Assembly (NCBI GenBank): GCA_019648995.1
Contig: BLXT01006120.1
Coordinates: 46,610-67,103 of the forward strand
Direction: 5' to 3'
Length of the DNA: 20,494 bases
DNA from: Plakobranchus ocellatus
Taxonomy: Eukaryota > Mollusca > Gastropoda > Plakobranchidae
Every line of letters begins with the position of its first letter. The stretch's first letter is position 1. Shown here piece by piece: positions 1 to 9,969 of this stretch. The translations under genes were made by a program, and so were the position numbers. The notes beneath the pieces were generated by a model. It was not told the origin of the DNA and ran no database searches. It was given only the letters and a program-made list of their open reading frames with translations.

Positions 1-337
1 TTTCATTTGAAGACCATGTTGTGAGGAGAGCCAGGCAGACTGTCATCACTGACCATTTTAAGAATAAAGCTGCCAACTAAGCCAAATAGTCAATACAACC
101 ACAGCCCTTTTCAGGGCCAAAAAATAAACAAACAAAAAGGGGAAATGGGTTTGGGGTCCATGAGTATTAAAGCAGGAGAAATCCGTTCTTTTCGTTAAAT
201 TTTTTATGAAGGGAAGTAACCTGGTAATAATTAGTGGTGTTTTAGACCCCTGCATTTTGTCCCTTTAATAATTCAAAGTCTTATAATCCGAAGTTTTGGT
301 CCATTCCCATGCAGTTCGAATTATGAGGTTTCCACTG
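1..337 (-). mobile_element. pogo/Tigger-like non-autonomous element, partial
   Basis: Read on the minus strand from 337 leftwards, this begins CAGTGGAAACCTCATAATTC, which resembles the terminal repeats of pogo/Tigger transposons (CAGTGGAACCTC...). The base pair TA follows directly at 338-339, as expected for a TA target site. The first ~115 bp align well with 15681-15797, which has the same start and the same subterminal TTCGAATTA-type motifs, so two copies of one family lie in opposite orientation in this window. The inner part is not similar enough to align by eye and the other end lies outside the window. No transposase is recognisable. The family call rests on the terminal sequence only; the fact of a repeated element is firmer than its name. 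Confidence 0.55.
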
Positions 338-941
338 TATTGAAACACTCATATCTTGATTTCAAGTCACCATACCTCTATTGCATTTTCACTTTTGCAA
401 AACTTACAGAATGTCTTAGGCTATTTCAGTGAAAATATTAGGTTTGTGGCTTGAGTAGCAAAGAAAGAGAAAGAAAAACATTTATTGATGATACTGTTTG
501 AAGCAAATTCACAAATTGCTTAAAATTTTCATGAAAAACAATGTCACCCATCTAGAAATTTGGTTCTTGAAAACACTGAAACGCTAAATCAGGGCTGTCG
601 TAAAGACATATATGTAGCAATCCCACAAAACAAGCTGAATTGTGGACCTTTACAATTGATTTGAAATTGAAGTTCTAAATTTAAAGAAGTAACAGTTACC
701 ATTGTTTTGTGATTAGAAAATCTAGAAGTAAAAGTTACTATTATTTTATGAATAGAAAATCCATGACAGAGTCTTTTATATAAAAAGTTCTAAACATAAA
801 GAAATCAGTCATTTTTGAGCGCCTAGTTAAGGGTTTTTATTAAATTCCAGAATGAAAAAAATTACCATAAAACTTTTGTTTCTGCAAAATCTCCCTTTTT
901 TTCTGTATCAAACCCATTCATCTTCTCATGACTTTCATCAG
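338..941. other. intron sequence upstream of the first visible exon
   Basis: No exon, RNA gene or clear repeat was seen. It is AT-rich and ends in a good polypyrimidine tract and CAG acceptor at 939-941. By inference it is the 3' part of an intron whose donor lies left of the window. Confidence 0.5.
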
Positions 942-1058
942 ATTCCTGCTTTGCCACAAGATGTTTATAGCAAACGGCTGTGTTGCCTTATACTCAAGAT
1001 GTTGGAAGAAGAGCCAGATGAAAGGCCAGATGCTTATGAAATTTTATTCAAGACATCT
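942..1058 (+). CDS. Protein kinase domain C-terminal exon (partial gene)
   Basis: This 39-codon exon starts after the acceptor TTTCATCAG and ends before the donor GTAAGT, phase 0 at both ends. It encodes residues containing YSKRLCCLILKM and MLEEEPDERPDAYEIL. That matches subdomain XI of eukaryotic protein kinases: an LI.xML helix, then an acidic/Pro turn and the conserved Arg-Pro (the Arg pairs with the Glu of the APE motif), then the last helix of the C-lobe. It is therefore the end of the catalytic domain; the ATP-binding and catalytic loops must lie upstream, off the window. The phrase is similar in style to NIMA-related and eIF2-alpha kinases, but this exon is too short to choose a family. 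Intron retention past 1058 would give a stop within a few codons. The exon joins in phase to 5940-6449. Confidence 0.85.
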
Positions 1059-1132
1059 GTAAGTACCTAGTTGGACAGAATGTGCTTGGTTTTAATCACC
1101 AATTTCCGTTTATAACACAGCAGGAGGTTAGT

Positions 1133-1297
1133 AGTACAGCAGGCCTAGTTCACCCCACCTAGTATATCAGCTTTAAGTACTGCAGATCTAGTTCACCCTA
1201 CCTAGTGCATCGGCTAGTACAGAGGGTCTAGTTCACCCCACTTAGTTCATTGTCTTTAGAACAGCAGGTCTAGATCATCCGACCTATTGCATCAGGT
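1133..1297. repeat. Minisatellite, about four 40-43 bp units
   Basis: Imperfect tandem units start near 1133, 1176, 1216 and 1259. Each has an AGTACAGCAGG-like head, then a TCTAGTTCACCCCACCTAG-like core and a GCATC/TATC tail. Units 1-3 are closest; unit 4 is more diverged, and a weak fifth may follow to about 1330. It lies 75 bp inside intron 1. Confidence 0.7.
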
Positions 1298-2469
1298 CTA
1301 TGACATGCAGCCCAGTACACTAGGTTGCTGACAAGATAGCATTATTGATACGGGTGTAATCAATAACATATTTACGATGACAGAGATGTCTTTTCTTCGG
1401 TTTTAAGTGGACTTCCGTCTTTCTTGCGAAGTTCAAGCTCCTCTGTTTTCTTGCTGTGGCAGTTCACTCACATCATCAACAATGCATAGCACATAAAAAT
1501 TAGCACAAGTTATGTTTTATTCATGATATAATGAATGTACAAATCAGAGCATGCCATTCGGAGCAAGCTTTTGGAATCCACCAAATGTTGAACTTCTAAG
1601 TACATGCGTAGTCACGCGAAAAGCTCAGGGTTTTTTTTCCAAGGACAGAGGACATCCTTGTGATAAGCCCAGTCTTCAGTGCATGAATATCAAGGCTGAT
1701 CAAATATATTTTATGTTAAGTGGCCAGAATGGACCTAGTTTAAGTAAACGGCAATATAAGAATATAACATGGCATCAGAATAAAACTATCAGTATCTGTG
1801 GCAAATAGAAAAAGGAACTCTTCCTTATTAATCAGTTAAATTACAAAGGCATTGGTCACACTTAAGTTATCTTTTGTCGCTAAGAATCAACTAAGGCAAC
1901 AGTTTCATTGAATTGTAGTTGGTATCGGTATTTTTACCATTACAAGGTTTAAGGGGTACTAATATTAAAATTTGGATTTACTAGACTGAGTATGGAACAC
2001 AATGGCTTGAAAACATCAGTCCCCAGACAAGTTCAACTTCTTTGATATACTATGCTGAGCAGAAAAATAGAGAATGTGGAAGCAAGAGGAGAAACAAGTA
2101 ACTGGGTCTAACAATTAAAAAAAAAAAAACATCAGAAAAACAATGCTTCGCATGAATGTCATAATAATAACAGAGAAATCCAATGGGAACCAGAGAATAT
2201 TTATGGATCCGAAAGACCCAATCAAGCAATCAAGAGAAAGCACTATCAGTAACCTACTTTAGAAGAGGCGATAACAGAAATAAATGATGTTTCCAAAGCT
2301 GGATGCTTTTATTAGATTTTGGGCTTGATTACACCAGCTCCAAAGTATGAACGTTTATTACACTTTTAGAAAGGTATAGATTCCTTCAACTTCTATCTGG
2401 AATCAAATCTACATTTAAAGTTTTTTCAAAAGTAATGCACCAACACCTTGGAGACTTAACTCATAAACC
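1298..2469. other. intron 1 sequence without recognised features
   Basis: An open frame at 1551-1808 (+) has no recognisable motif, no flanking splice signals of note, and is probably chance. A poly-A run lies at about 2117-2129. Nothing else could be supported. Confidence 0.4.
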
Positions 2470-2555
2470 GGTGCTGGACGGTGGGAGCGTCCAATAGTTT
2501 GTAAGATTCACGGTACTGGATGCTGCCAGCGTCCAATGGGTTTGTTGTTTCTGTT
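2470..2555. repeat. Two tandem hairpin-forming units
   Basis: Two ~42-bp units begin at 2470 and 2512 (GGTGCTGGACGGTGGGAGCG and GGTACTGGATGCTGCCAGCG), both continuing with TCCAATRG and TTTGT. Each folds on itself: TGGACG pairs with CGTCCA in the first, and TGGATGCTG with CAGCGTCCA in the second, with one G-T pair. The stem is kept although the bases at its tip differ. Confidence 0.6.
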
Positions 2556-2660
2556 ACCTTGTTTTGAATTTTAGACTGACCAAATTATTCCAAAACTACC
2601 TTATTTGCCCCTGGACTACCTCCTTTATGTTTTGAACTACACATCCTATATGATTGCTTC

Positions 2661-2876
2661 GTGTGAGAAAAAAAACTTAAAGGTTTAAGAGTTAAAGGAG
2701 TCATGCGTTATGAAGATGATCTTTGGACATGGAGTGAAACACATGATGAACACATCATCCTCCCTCAAGTGTGAGAAAAAAAACTTAACGGTTTAAGAGT
2801 TAAAGGAGTCATGCGTTATGAAGATGATCTTTGGACATGGAGTGAAACACATGATGAACACATCATCCTCCCTCAA
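2661..2876. repeat. 108-bp tandem duplication, nearly identical copies
   Basis: Copy 1 is 2661-2768 and copy 2 is 2769-2876, exactly 108 bp apart. By eye the copies differ at a single base (CTTAAAGG against CTTAACGG). Each begins GTGTGAGAAAAAAAACTTAA and ends CATCATCCTCCCTCAA. No convincing coding content. The low divergence implies a recent event. Confidence 0.92.
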
Positions 2877-3461
2877 AAGTCCTAGAGGGAGCACTAAAAT
2901 TTGGGATCAAATTCATTAGAAATAAATGTGTTTTCAAAAAATGAGCAGACTTGAACTTTTGTGTTTCAAGTTGGTTTACATTCTTATAAAATACAGATTA
3001 ACTCTGGTGTGCTTTGACAAAGCACCAAAGATGTATTGCTATAATGTGAACCACCTCATGACCTGACAACTGCTTCTGTTGAGTCCAAAGCCAGAGAGCG
3101 AAAACAAACAATGCCAAAGCAAGCATCAGAATCCTGTGTCATTAGACACATTTCAAATGATGAAAGTAAAATGCTTACATCTGGGCCAACACTGGATACT
3201 GAGAGTTCAATTCTATATCTACCGTAATGAGGTAGAATTGCTCTAGGAGACTGGTTGTCAAGCCTCTACATTTCAGGCAATTAGCTCTTATGCTCTGGCC
3301 TGACTAGGAGGAGTTTTGTAGATTAATGAAATTGCGTCAGCTTTTAGACAATTTATTTCAAACAGGTCATGCAAATTTTCAGGAAAATCTGAACCACAAT
3401 AAGGCATTAGTCAGTGTGTTCAATGAACCATCTTCCAAATTGTTTGTTTTCATTTGCCAGG
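2877..3461. other. intron 1 sequence upstream of the mariner relic
   Basis: No exon or repeat recognised. The missing 5' terminal inverted repeat of the mariner should lie in the right part of this stretch, but I could not identify it. Confidence 0.35.
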
Positions 3462-4440
3462 GAGCGTGATGAATATCGTTTTTATATGAAGATTTTACAT
3501 CTGCAAGGAAAATCCCCTGTGGTCATTTGTAAGGAAAAAGATCCAAGTTTATAAGTTTATGGTGAAAAATGTTCTTGTAATAAAAATGTCCTTATAATAC
3601 TGTGACATAATGGGTTTGAAGTTGGTGATGGATGATGAAGATCGTGAAGGGCATCCATTACTTGTGGTAACCAAAGAGAATGTTTCCATAGTGAAGGGAC
3701 TGGCACTACCAGACTGACAGATAACTTTTAAACAGCTCGCAAGTGAAACTAGTCAGTGCAAGGTCAATTGAAACATGAATAAAGTATCTCCACGTTGGTT
3801 ACTCCGCCTTTTGACAAGTGAGCAAAAGGAGCAAAAGTTTGAGCAATGCAAAACTCCTCTTCAAATCAAGTCAATTGACACACATTTCTTTAAAAAGAGA
3901 CTGTGACTATGAAAGAAATACATATTTTGATTCAGAAAAAAACCAGGCTCCAAACAATGGAAAACTCCATCTTTCTTCACCAAAAAAGGTGAAAATAACA
4001 CTGTCAAGTGGAAAGGTCATGCTGTCATGTTTTGGTATTATGAAAGTATCATCGTGGAGACTACTACCTGAGTTTGCTAATAAAATTGAATCCCGAATTG
4101 TTGTGAAAAAAAGCATGGACAAATCTGCAGCAAGGTCCTGCTGCATGACAACACTCCTGTGTTAAAAAACAGCAAGCAATCCCAACAGCTGAACAGAGCA
4201 ACTTTGAAATCCTGTCATATCCAGCATATTCACCACACCTAGCTCCCTCAGACTTTTCTGTTTCCTAATCTTAAAAAAAAAAAAAAAAAAACACTTAAGG
4301 GATGTCATTACCTTGACAATGAGGACTCCATTGAAGCTCTTAAGGGCCCATTTGAAGCCAGTTTCCTCTCAAGGATTTTTAAGGTAAGAGAGAGATAGCA
4401 ATAATGTATCACTCTGCAGTGTAACTAAGTAGAAAATAAA
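3462..4440 (+). mobile_element. Dead mariner (Tc1/mariner, DD34D-type) transposon
   Basis: Pieces of a mariner transposase follow in order across three frames. An N-terminal helix-turn-helix part at 3462-3551 reads ERDEYRFYMKILHLQGKSP. A second part at about 3635-3900 has DDEDREGHP, the ITFKQLASE helix and KVSPRWLLRLLTSEQK, which corresponds to the mariner WVPHELT-type motif. The catalytic part at about 3903-4260 has SPKKVKITLSSGKVMLSCFG, then LLHDNTPV and YPAYSPHLAPSDF. About 34 residues separate the Asp of HDN from the Asp of PSD, the mariner spacing. The C-terminal YVEK-like end is near 4430. There are at least five stops or frameshifts, including in-frame TGA after GLALPD and after QCKVN, and a long A-run at about 4273-4291. 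The element cannot make a working enzyme. Terminal inverted repeats were not found. It sits in intron 1 in the sense orientation of the host gene. Confidence 0.88.
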
Positions 4441-5400
4441 AGAATGTGTGGTAAGTTACAAAGCTCTATTTTCATTCCTTCACATTTAGACCAAAGAGTT
4501 CTTGAAATCCTTCCCCACCACCTCCATAATCAACTGGTCGGCCATGATACTTATACCTATGTTGAAGTTAAAGGCAATGTAACAAGGTATCAAAATTCAA
4601 TCTATAAGTTGCAGATGAGATGTGCTTCCCCTGTTCTTTTTAATGAAATTTACAGAAATGAAAAAAAAAAAAAACTATGTAAACAAGCGGTGGTTAGCTC
4701 ATGTTCCAAGAGGACTTTAAAAGAAAAGCAAAAAAAATATCCATAATCTATAACAAGAATCAGGTCTATTGCAAATTGTGTTTTTAGCACCTTTTAAGGA
4801 AATATTCAGAGCAAAATTCTAATTTTCTGTATAACAGCAGATCTCACTTTTTCGACATCGTTCTATTTTGTAGTATTACACTGTTCTATTTTAAAGTATT
4901 ACACTAAAAAATGCTGGCTTTAAGTGCAAGCAGCAAGCAAAAAATGTCAGGCACAACCTGCGCATAAAATTATGACTCTGGCTTGACGCTGGTAACGAAT
5001 AAGAGAAAAGATTGCTGGGTTTAAGTTAGGCAGTAAAAAGCAAAAAATCTCATGTTTGCTTAAACATTGAATTAGTCATGTATTTTTTTCACTCTTGTTC
5101 AGCAGTGCTGAAATGTTCTATACATGGTTAGCAAAGGGTGGCAGGAATAAAAATATAATTCAAAGATGAAATTTTGAAAAGAGTATTGTCCTGATTGAAG
5201 CACAACCCAAAAACAAATAACACACACGTTGAAGATACAATGGTTTTTTTTTAGGCAAGCTTATATAGTTCACAGCCAGTCTACTTGGACTATCACTGTG
5301 ACATCACAAGCAGGAGTCCATGTCTTATGTCAGGCTTTGTTATCACAGAGGCTATGGCCTAGCTCACCATTTATAGTACACCTAACATGTATAGAAGTAG
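4441..5400. other. intron 1 sequence downstream of the mariner relic
   Basis: Open frames at 4444-4746 and 5229-5438 (+) show no known motif, and their composition looks like chance. No RNA gene or structured repeat recognised. Confidence 0.35.
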
Positions 5401-5445
5401 CATATGTCATGAAACCAGTCCTAATCAGTGGAATATAAGATGTAA
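5401..5445 (+). repeat. Upstream copy of a 45-bp direct repeat
   Basis: The core CCAGTCCTAATCAGTGGAAT and its flanks recur at 6478-6522 with about four mismatches in 45 positions. The two copies bracket the 510-bp exon at 5940-6449. Confidence 0.7.
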
Positions 5446-5939
5446 TATCTTCAAGAAAAAGAAAGAAGAAAATTTTGTTTTCCATCTGCTGTAATAAGGG
5501 TTAAAAACTCAAAATTATGCATAGAATTACAATACATGTGTACTCTAAACAGTTTCCACCATGGCAAAGTTCATTCAATGTAGTTTTTGCCTTTATCATT
5601 TTGAATGTTAAAAATGCAACTTCCAAGGGCAATTTTTTTTTCTTGAACTCAAATTTCAGCTGCTCGCACCAGGCATGTGTGGCAGTGCCAATAGTTCCAT
5701 TTTTTTCTCAAGTATAAAGTTTGCAATAAAAGCAAGCATCCATACACTTGGCGCCTTTGTGGCAACCCGAACTTTGAAGGGATTAAAAATTCTTTTAATT
5801 CAGTTTAAGGCTTTGCCAGGCTAAATGTACTTCTATGCTATGTTTGGAAGGAATTGTTGGTATTTTTTTTTAATGTCTATTTTTCCAATTTACATTATCT
5901 TAATTATTACCCTTATCATTTTAATTGCTCTTCATGTAG
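5446..5939. other. 3' part of intron 1
   Basis: No feature apart from the acceptor region: a T/C-rich stretch (TTAATTGCTCTTCATGTAG) that ends with AG at 5938-5939. Confidence 0.4.
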
Positions 5940-6449
5940 GAAATTAGAAGCAAGCGCTATGAGCCTGGTGACTTAGAGACAAAATTGGATATTAAGTTGG
6001 ATTTTAGAGAGGTGATCATAGCTGTCACTGAGTTTACAGAAAACACTGTAAGTTCTAATGTATCTGTCGAGGAAAGTCACACCTGTGACGGTTTCAAAGA
6101 TGACACAGATAGTAAAGAAACTGTGGTGCACAGGCCAAGAGTAGCCAAAACCAATCGCCATAGCGCAGGATCAAATGCATCAGGCTCCAGCAACCTCTTT
6201 GAAAACCTGCAGAGAGATACATTTGGTACCATTACCAACAAAAAAGCGCAAAGAAGAATGAGCAGTGGGCATTCAGTATCTGAGGATTCAGCCACGCCAA
6301 CATGGGGTTCAGATTCATTTTTGCAAGAGAACAGCTCTGAATCTTCTCTCAACCCTCTTCACAGGAGATCTTTTCCCAAGATTTCTGAACTACCAGAAGC
6401 TGATCAGTCTCAAAAGGAAACCTGTCGCCCAAAAGAAAAAGTTACAGGG
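5940..6449 (+). CDS. Ser-rich linker exon of the kinase-family gene
   Basis: This 170-codon exon begins after ...TTCATGTAG and ends before GTAAGG, phase 0 at both ends. The predicted segment starts EIRSKRYEPGDLETKLDIK and stays open throughout. Its first ~35 residues are mixed charged/hydrophobic (LDFREVIIAVTEF) and may continue from the kinase domain. The rest is rich in Ser, Thr, Asn, Asp and Glu with little hydrophobic content, so it is probably disordered. A basic patch KKAQRRMSSG is a plausible basophilic-kinase phosphorylation site (RRxSS; inference). No transmembrane segment or known domain was seen. It is much longer than its neighbours (117, 41, 67 and 78 bp), as is common for exons coding for a disordered linker. 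Acceptor, donor and phase all agree with the flanking exons. Confidence 0.85.
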
Positions 6450-6477
6450 GTAAGGGTTAACTCTTTCACAAATATAT

Positions 6478-6522
6478 TATATGTAATGAAACTAGTCCTA
6501 ATCAGTGGAATGTAAGATGTAA
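6478..6522 (+). repeat. Downstream copy of the 45-bp direct repeat
   Basis: It matches 5401-5445 in the same orientation and starts 29 bp after the exon's donor. Similarity fades outside the core. Confidence 0.7.
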
Positions 6523-6804
6523 GGCTCTTTTACACCTAAACTCAACAGCACTGGTATATTGTAGTTCTTAATAATTGCAGAAATAAATTTTTGTTTGTTT
6601 CTTCATGGAAACCTAAGTTAAAGTAGCAAAATGCTCAGTACAGCAATGAGTGAAAGGGTTAAGAATTCTGAAAATTACCTTTATTTATTGGAAGTCTTTT
6701 GTGATTAGAATTTAATTTTTATTGAAAGAGACTGGAAAGAATAGAAAGATGTATTAAACCCATTCGCCTCAATCAATACAGTCACAAAATTTTGGCTGAG
6801 TTCA

Positions 6805-7320
6805 TAGAGGCACCATTTTGCCCATGAATTCCCCAAAGATAAATAGGCACTGTAATATCTTGAAACTTTTTATAACCACATATCTAGACAAAGATCCTAC
6901 ACAAAGAATTTAGGTATTCTTGGTGTAGGATCAAGAATACTTAGTTATTCTTGATCCCATGTCAAAAAGAATAAAATAGCCTAAGTCTTCGTCTTTAGAG
7001 AATAATAAAATGTGAACACATTGAGAATATGAGATATTTAAATTTAATGACCTGAATCATTGAAATGTCTATTTTATGACCTGAGTTAGAAGAATCAAAA
7101 GACTCCTATGGGGATAACAATATGGTGCCTATGAATTTTCCAAGGATTGGGAAACATTCTAACTTTAGTCGTAATTAAAAAAAAAACGCATGATGGTTTG
7201 ATTTTTATTGATCCTTCAGGGTTGGGAAGCACCTAAGCTATTCTAACTTACTCTTAAAGGTTTAATGATATAATGTCTATGAATTCACCAAGATTAGCGA
7301 GGCACTCAACATAAATCTAG
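6805..7320. repeat. Degenerate repeats with a CTATGAATT..CCAAGGATTGG core
   Basis: Related strings occur near 6825 (CCATGAATTCCCCAAAGAT), 7129 (CCTATGAATTTTCCAAGGAT), 7205 (ATTGATCCTTCAGGGTTGGG) and 7275 (TCTATGAATTCACCAAGATT). Several are followed by a GGCAC or GCACCT-like word. Spacing is about 75 bp or multiples of it. The copies are strongly diverged, so this needs a dot plot. Confidence 0.35.
6893..6956. repeat. Two abutting hairpins sharing one GATC
   Basis: GATCCTACACAAAGAAT (6893-6909) pairs with ATTCTTGGTGTAGGATC (6916-6932) with one mismatch. Directly afterwards GATCAAGAATA (6929-6939) pairs perfectly with TATTCTTGATC (6946-6956). The two stems share bases 6929-6932, so they are mutually exclusive at their edge. 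Located in intron 2. Confidence 0.8.
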
Positions 7321-8360
7321 TTATAGAATGTTTTATGTATCTATAGTACTAATGTCTCAATTGTCGACTCTATGACCGAAGTTGTGATAATGCAAACCTT
7401 AGTTCTAACCCGCAATGTTTGATGATATTGATATAGTACTCCTGCCACTGATTTTGTGGGGAGGGGGAGGGGTGTTTGCTATGAATCCGCTTTCTGAAGT
7501 TTTCATCATTTCAGTGATGTCACATTGCATCACTTTTATCAATGTTTTAAATTGTAAGAACCAGATGGTTTTTTAAAAAAATATATGTCTTGAGTCCAGT
7601 AATAAGGTGGATGTGGCATATAATACTTTTTGAAAAAAAACAAATTTTTTTTGCAGCTTTATATCGAGTTTTTACATTGAAATATCATGAAATGTGATTT
7701 CTAGCTGCATCAATAATTCAAAGTGTTAAAAATGCACCTCATTTCAATCTGGTCTCTAGACATATTCTAAAAACTTTTTGTGAGCTTGGATAACTAGTTT
7801 TTGTTTCTTTTTGTTTTTTTTAATTTTTAAAGCAATATTAAGTTCCTTAAAAAAAAAATTTCAAAACTTGATACTTTTGTGAATTTTACAGATTGATCTC
7901 AAACCAAGTTAGTTGAATATAATGTGGCATAGTGACTTTCCGAATTTATAGATATCAGAGAAAGTCTGTTTCTTGTAACAGCGACAAATTATAGTCATAG
8001 GAATCCAAAAATCTGAGTGAGCAAGGCACCTGTAACACAAGAGGAAAAGGTTTGAAACCTGTGAGATTAATTATTTTTTTTTGTAGGGAAAAAGACTAAA
8101 AGAAAGTCGATTTCAGTTGTCATCTAGCTTCAATATTAGATTTTTTAAAAATTTTTGCTAACTTAGGTCTCAATACATTAATTTTAGGTCATTGCTAGTG
8201 TTTTGTGATTATGCTTGGCTGAATTTTTGAATCCATTTCTCCATGTTTACTCAGTGGTAACTTAAAATGACTGGATTTTTAAAAAATCATTATCATTTTT
8301 TTTTTTAAATGTCTTTTTTTTTTTTTAACTTTTGCTTTATTTGTTGCTTGTGATTTCCAG
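7321..8360. other. 3' part of intron 2
   Basis: Low-complexity AT-rich sequence with many A and T runs. A G-rich patch at 7458-7472 holds three runs of four or five Gs. The final ~80 bp carry long T-runs and end in TTGTGATTTCCAG, a strong splice acceptor. No exon seen. Confidence 0.45.
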
Positions 8361-8401
8361 TCCACCTCTAAGAGCAGAGGTAAACAAGATTCAAAAGATG
8401 G
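8361..8401 (+). CDS. 41-bp microexon of the kinase-family gene
   Basis: The exon starts after TGATTTCCAG and ends before GTAAGT, phase 0 in and phase 2 out. It encodes the basic, polar string STSKSRGKQDSKD plus two bases of a Gly codon, completed by the first base of the exon at 9970. It continues the polar linker of the previous exon. At 41 bp it would be invisible to an open-frame search. It is accepted because both splice sites are strong and the phase fits on both sides: 41 + 67 = 108 bp, a multiple of three. Confidence 0.75.
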
Positions 8402-9572
8402 GTAAGTAAAGGCCCAATGTTTTGAAATTCCACTTATGAGTTAAAAGATGTAACAAACAAAAAAATCTGTAAAATATGGCGTTTAGAATAGTTTTGTTTT
8501 CTTTCAAATGTTTTGGAAAGAAGTCTCTTAAATGCATTTGGCTTGATCCATACCAAACTTCATAGCATTTTATATGTTCACAATGAGTAGGTTTCACAGA
8601 TAACCTTTGGTAAATTAATTAATACAATTTTATGTTTTGTAAAGGATTGAAGTGCAAAAGCCTTATACACCCCATTTTTGTTGCTTCGAGAAAAGACAAG
8701 AATTTAAATGAAAACAAATGATATTTACCTAAATTTTAAAGCCCGTTTCATGGAAAAATTTGATTTTGTAAGGATGGTAATGAAAAACATCTTACATTTA
8801 ACCAAACTGTTTTGTGTGGTCAAATATCCATGTGTATGCAAAATCAAAAGTGGTTATCAAGGTTTTTGCATCTCTACCCTCACATATGTGTATCAGCATC
8901 TGGATTTTGTAACTGTATTTGCCCATTGAAAGATATCATTTTTATGATGCTAATTGGATCTTTAAAATTATCAATCACTTACTTTCGTTATATCAAATTA
9001 GGCCTAGGTAATTTGAAAAAGAAACCTCAAATTCAGATAGGCAAATATAGAACAAAAGCTCTGAAAGTGGATAGTATGGAGGAAAGGATAGTTTTAGGTG
9101 GATTAGGTTAAGTATCATCAGAAAAATGGAGCACAGAATCAATTAGAGAAGTTTTGTTCTTTTGCAACTTTGAAACCAAAAATAACAGTGGAAGTATCCA
9201 AACAATTTTATTCACCTCAGACTGATTTAAAAAAAAAACCAATATGCTCAAAACTTAGCAAATATTTTTCACTTTTGTTAACTCAAAATTGTTCACATTT
9301 TGAGACAAACATAGCTCAAACAAAGCTGCTCGATGATTAGAAACTGGTGGGTTTTTTAAAATAAAAAACTGTTCTTAGTTCATACACTACCTTGAGTATA
9401 ATCTATCTTTAAGTGGACATGAAGTAGGCAGGGAGTGAAGTTTCTTGACTATTTGAATTCCTTGGCAGCAGTTTATGTCTGCAAAATATGAATTTTATGA
9501 AACTATACTGAAGATAGGATTAATTGGCAAAACTATTAAAACCAATGTCTATCAAAGACCTGCTATCTGAAT
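8402..9572. other. intron 3, left part
   Basis: Open frames near 8708-9111 (+) and 8391-8597 (-) carry no recognisable motif or convincing splice borders. No repeat or RNA gene identified. Confidence 0.4.
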
Positions 9573-9573
9573 A

Positions 9574-9613
<40 letters not shown>
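9573..9613. repeat. (AG)n microsatellite
   Basis: About 20 AG units with one interruption (AGATAG near 9587-9590), in intron 3. Confidence 0.95.
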
Positions 9614-9880
9614 ATTAGCTTGTCATTGGTAAGAACAGGCAGTTTAGAAAAGAATCGCAAAAATTAAATAATTTCCTTTATTTAATATCAGAAACATAAT
9701 AAAAGGCATTTCCATTAAATCTGGAGAACGTCATTTCACTTAGATGTAAATCCTACACTGTTACGTTTTGTATTTGACTGAAGTCTATTTTTCTGAGATG
9801 TACTATAAGGAACAAAGCAAGATCTAAAGTATTTTTAGGTACTAATCAAATTTTTGTATAAGCATGAGATTATGTTTTAA

Positions 9881-9882
9881 AT

Positions 9883-9937
<55 letters not shown>

Positions 9938-9951
9938 TTATATATATATAT
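9881..9951. repeat. (TA)n microsatellite next to a splice acceptor
   Basis: Alternating TA/AT tract with small interruptions (TGTATGTTTA near 9931-9940). It ends about 17 bp before the AG at 9968-9969, so the polypyrimidine tract of the next exon (TTTTTATTTTTCTGTGCAG) is squeezed directly against it. Confidence 0.95.
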
Positions 9952-9969
9952 TTTTATTTTTCTGTGCAG

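Noticed and set aside
1551-1808. Open frame of 85 codons (+) in intron 1
   Set aside because: No motif, no supporting splice borders, Cys/Lys/Gln composition looks random; probably chance.
2571-2690. Possible exon after TTTTGAATTTTAG reading TDQIIPKLPYLPLDYLL
   Set aside because: It lacks a good donor and would need to join kinase exons in phase with no support; the frame ends in the tandem repeat.
4444-4746. Open frame after the mariner relic
   Set aside because: Not similar to transposase or host proteins I know; begins at a plain ATG in AT-rich sequence and includes a long A-run.
5229-5717. Two short plus-strand frames upstream of the large exon
   Set aside because: No motif or splice signals in phase with the flanking exons.
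7458-7472. G-quadruplex candidate
   Set aside because: Only three G-runs separated by single A bases; a fourth run would have to be borrowed from within a run. Too weak to claim.
8708-9111. Two overlapping plus-strand frames in intron 3
   Set aside because: No domain pattern and no acceptor/donor pair compatible with the 8401/9970 junction, which already closes in phase.
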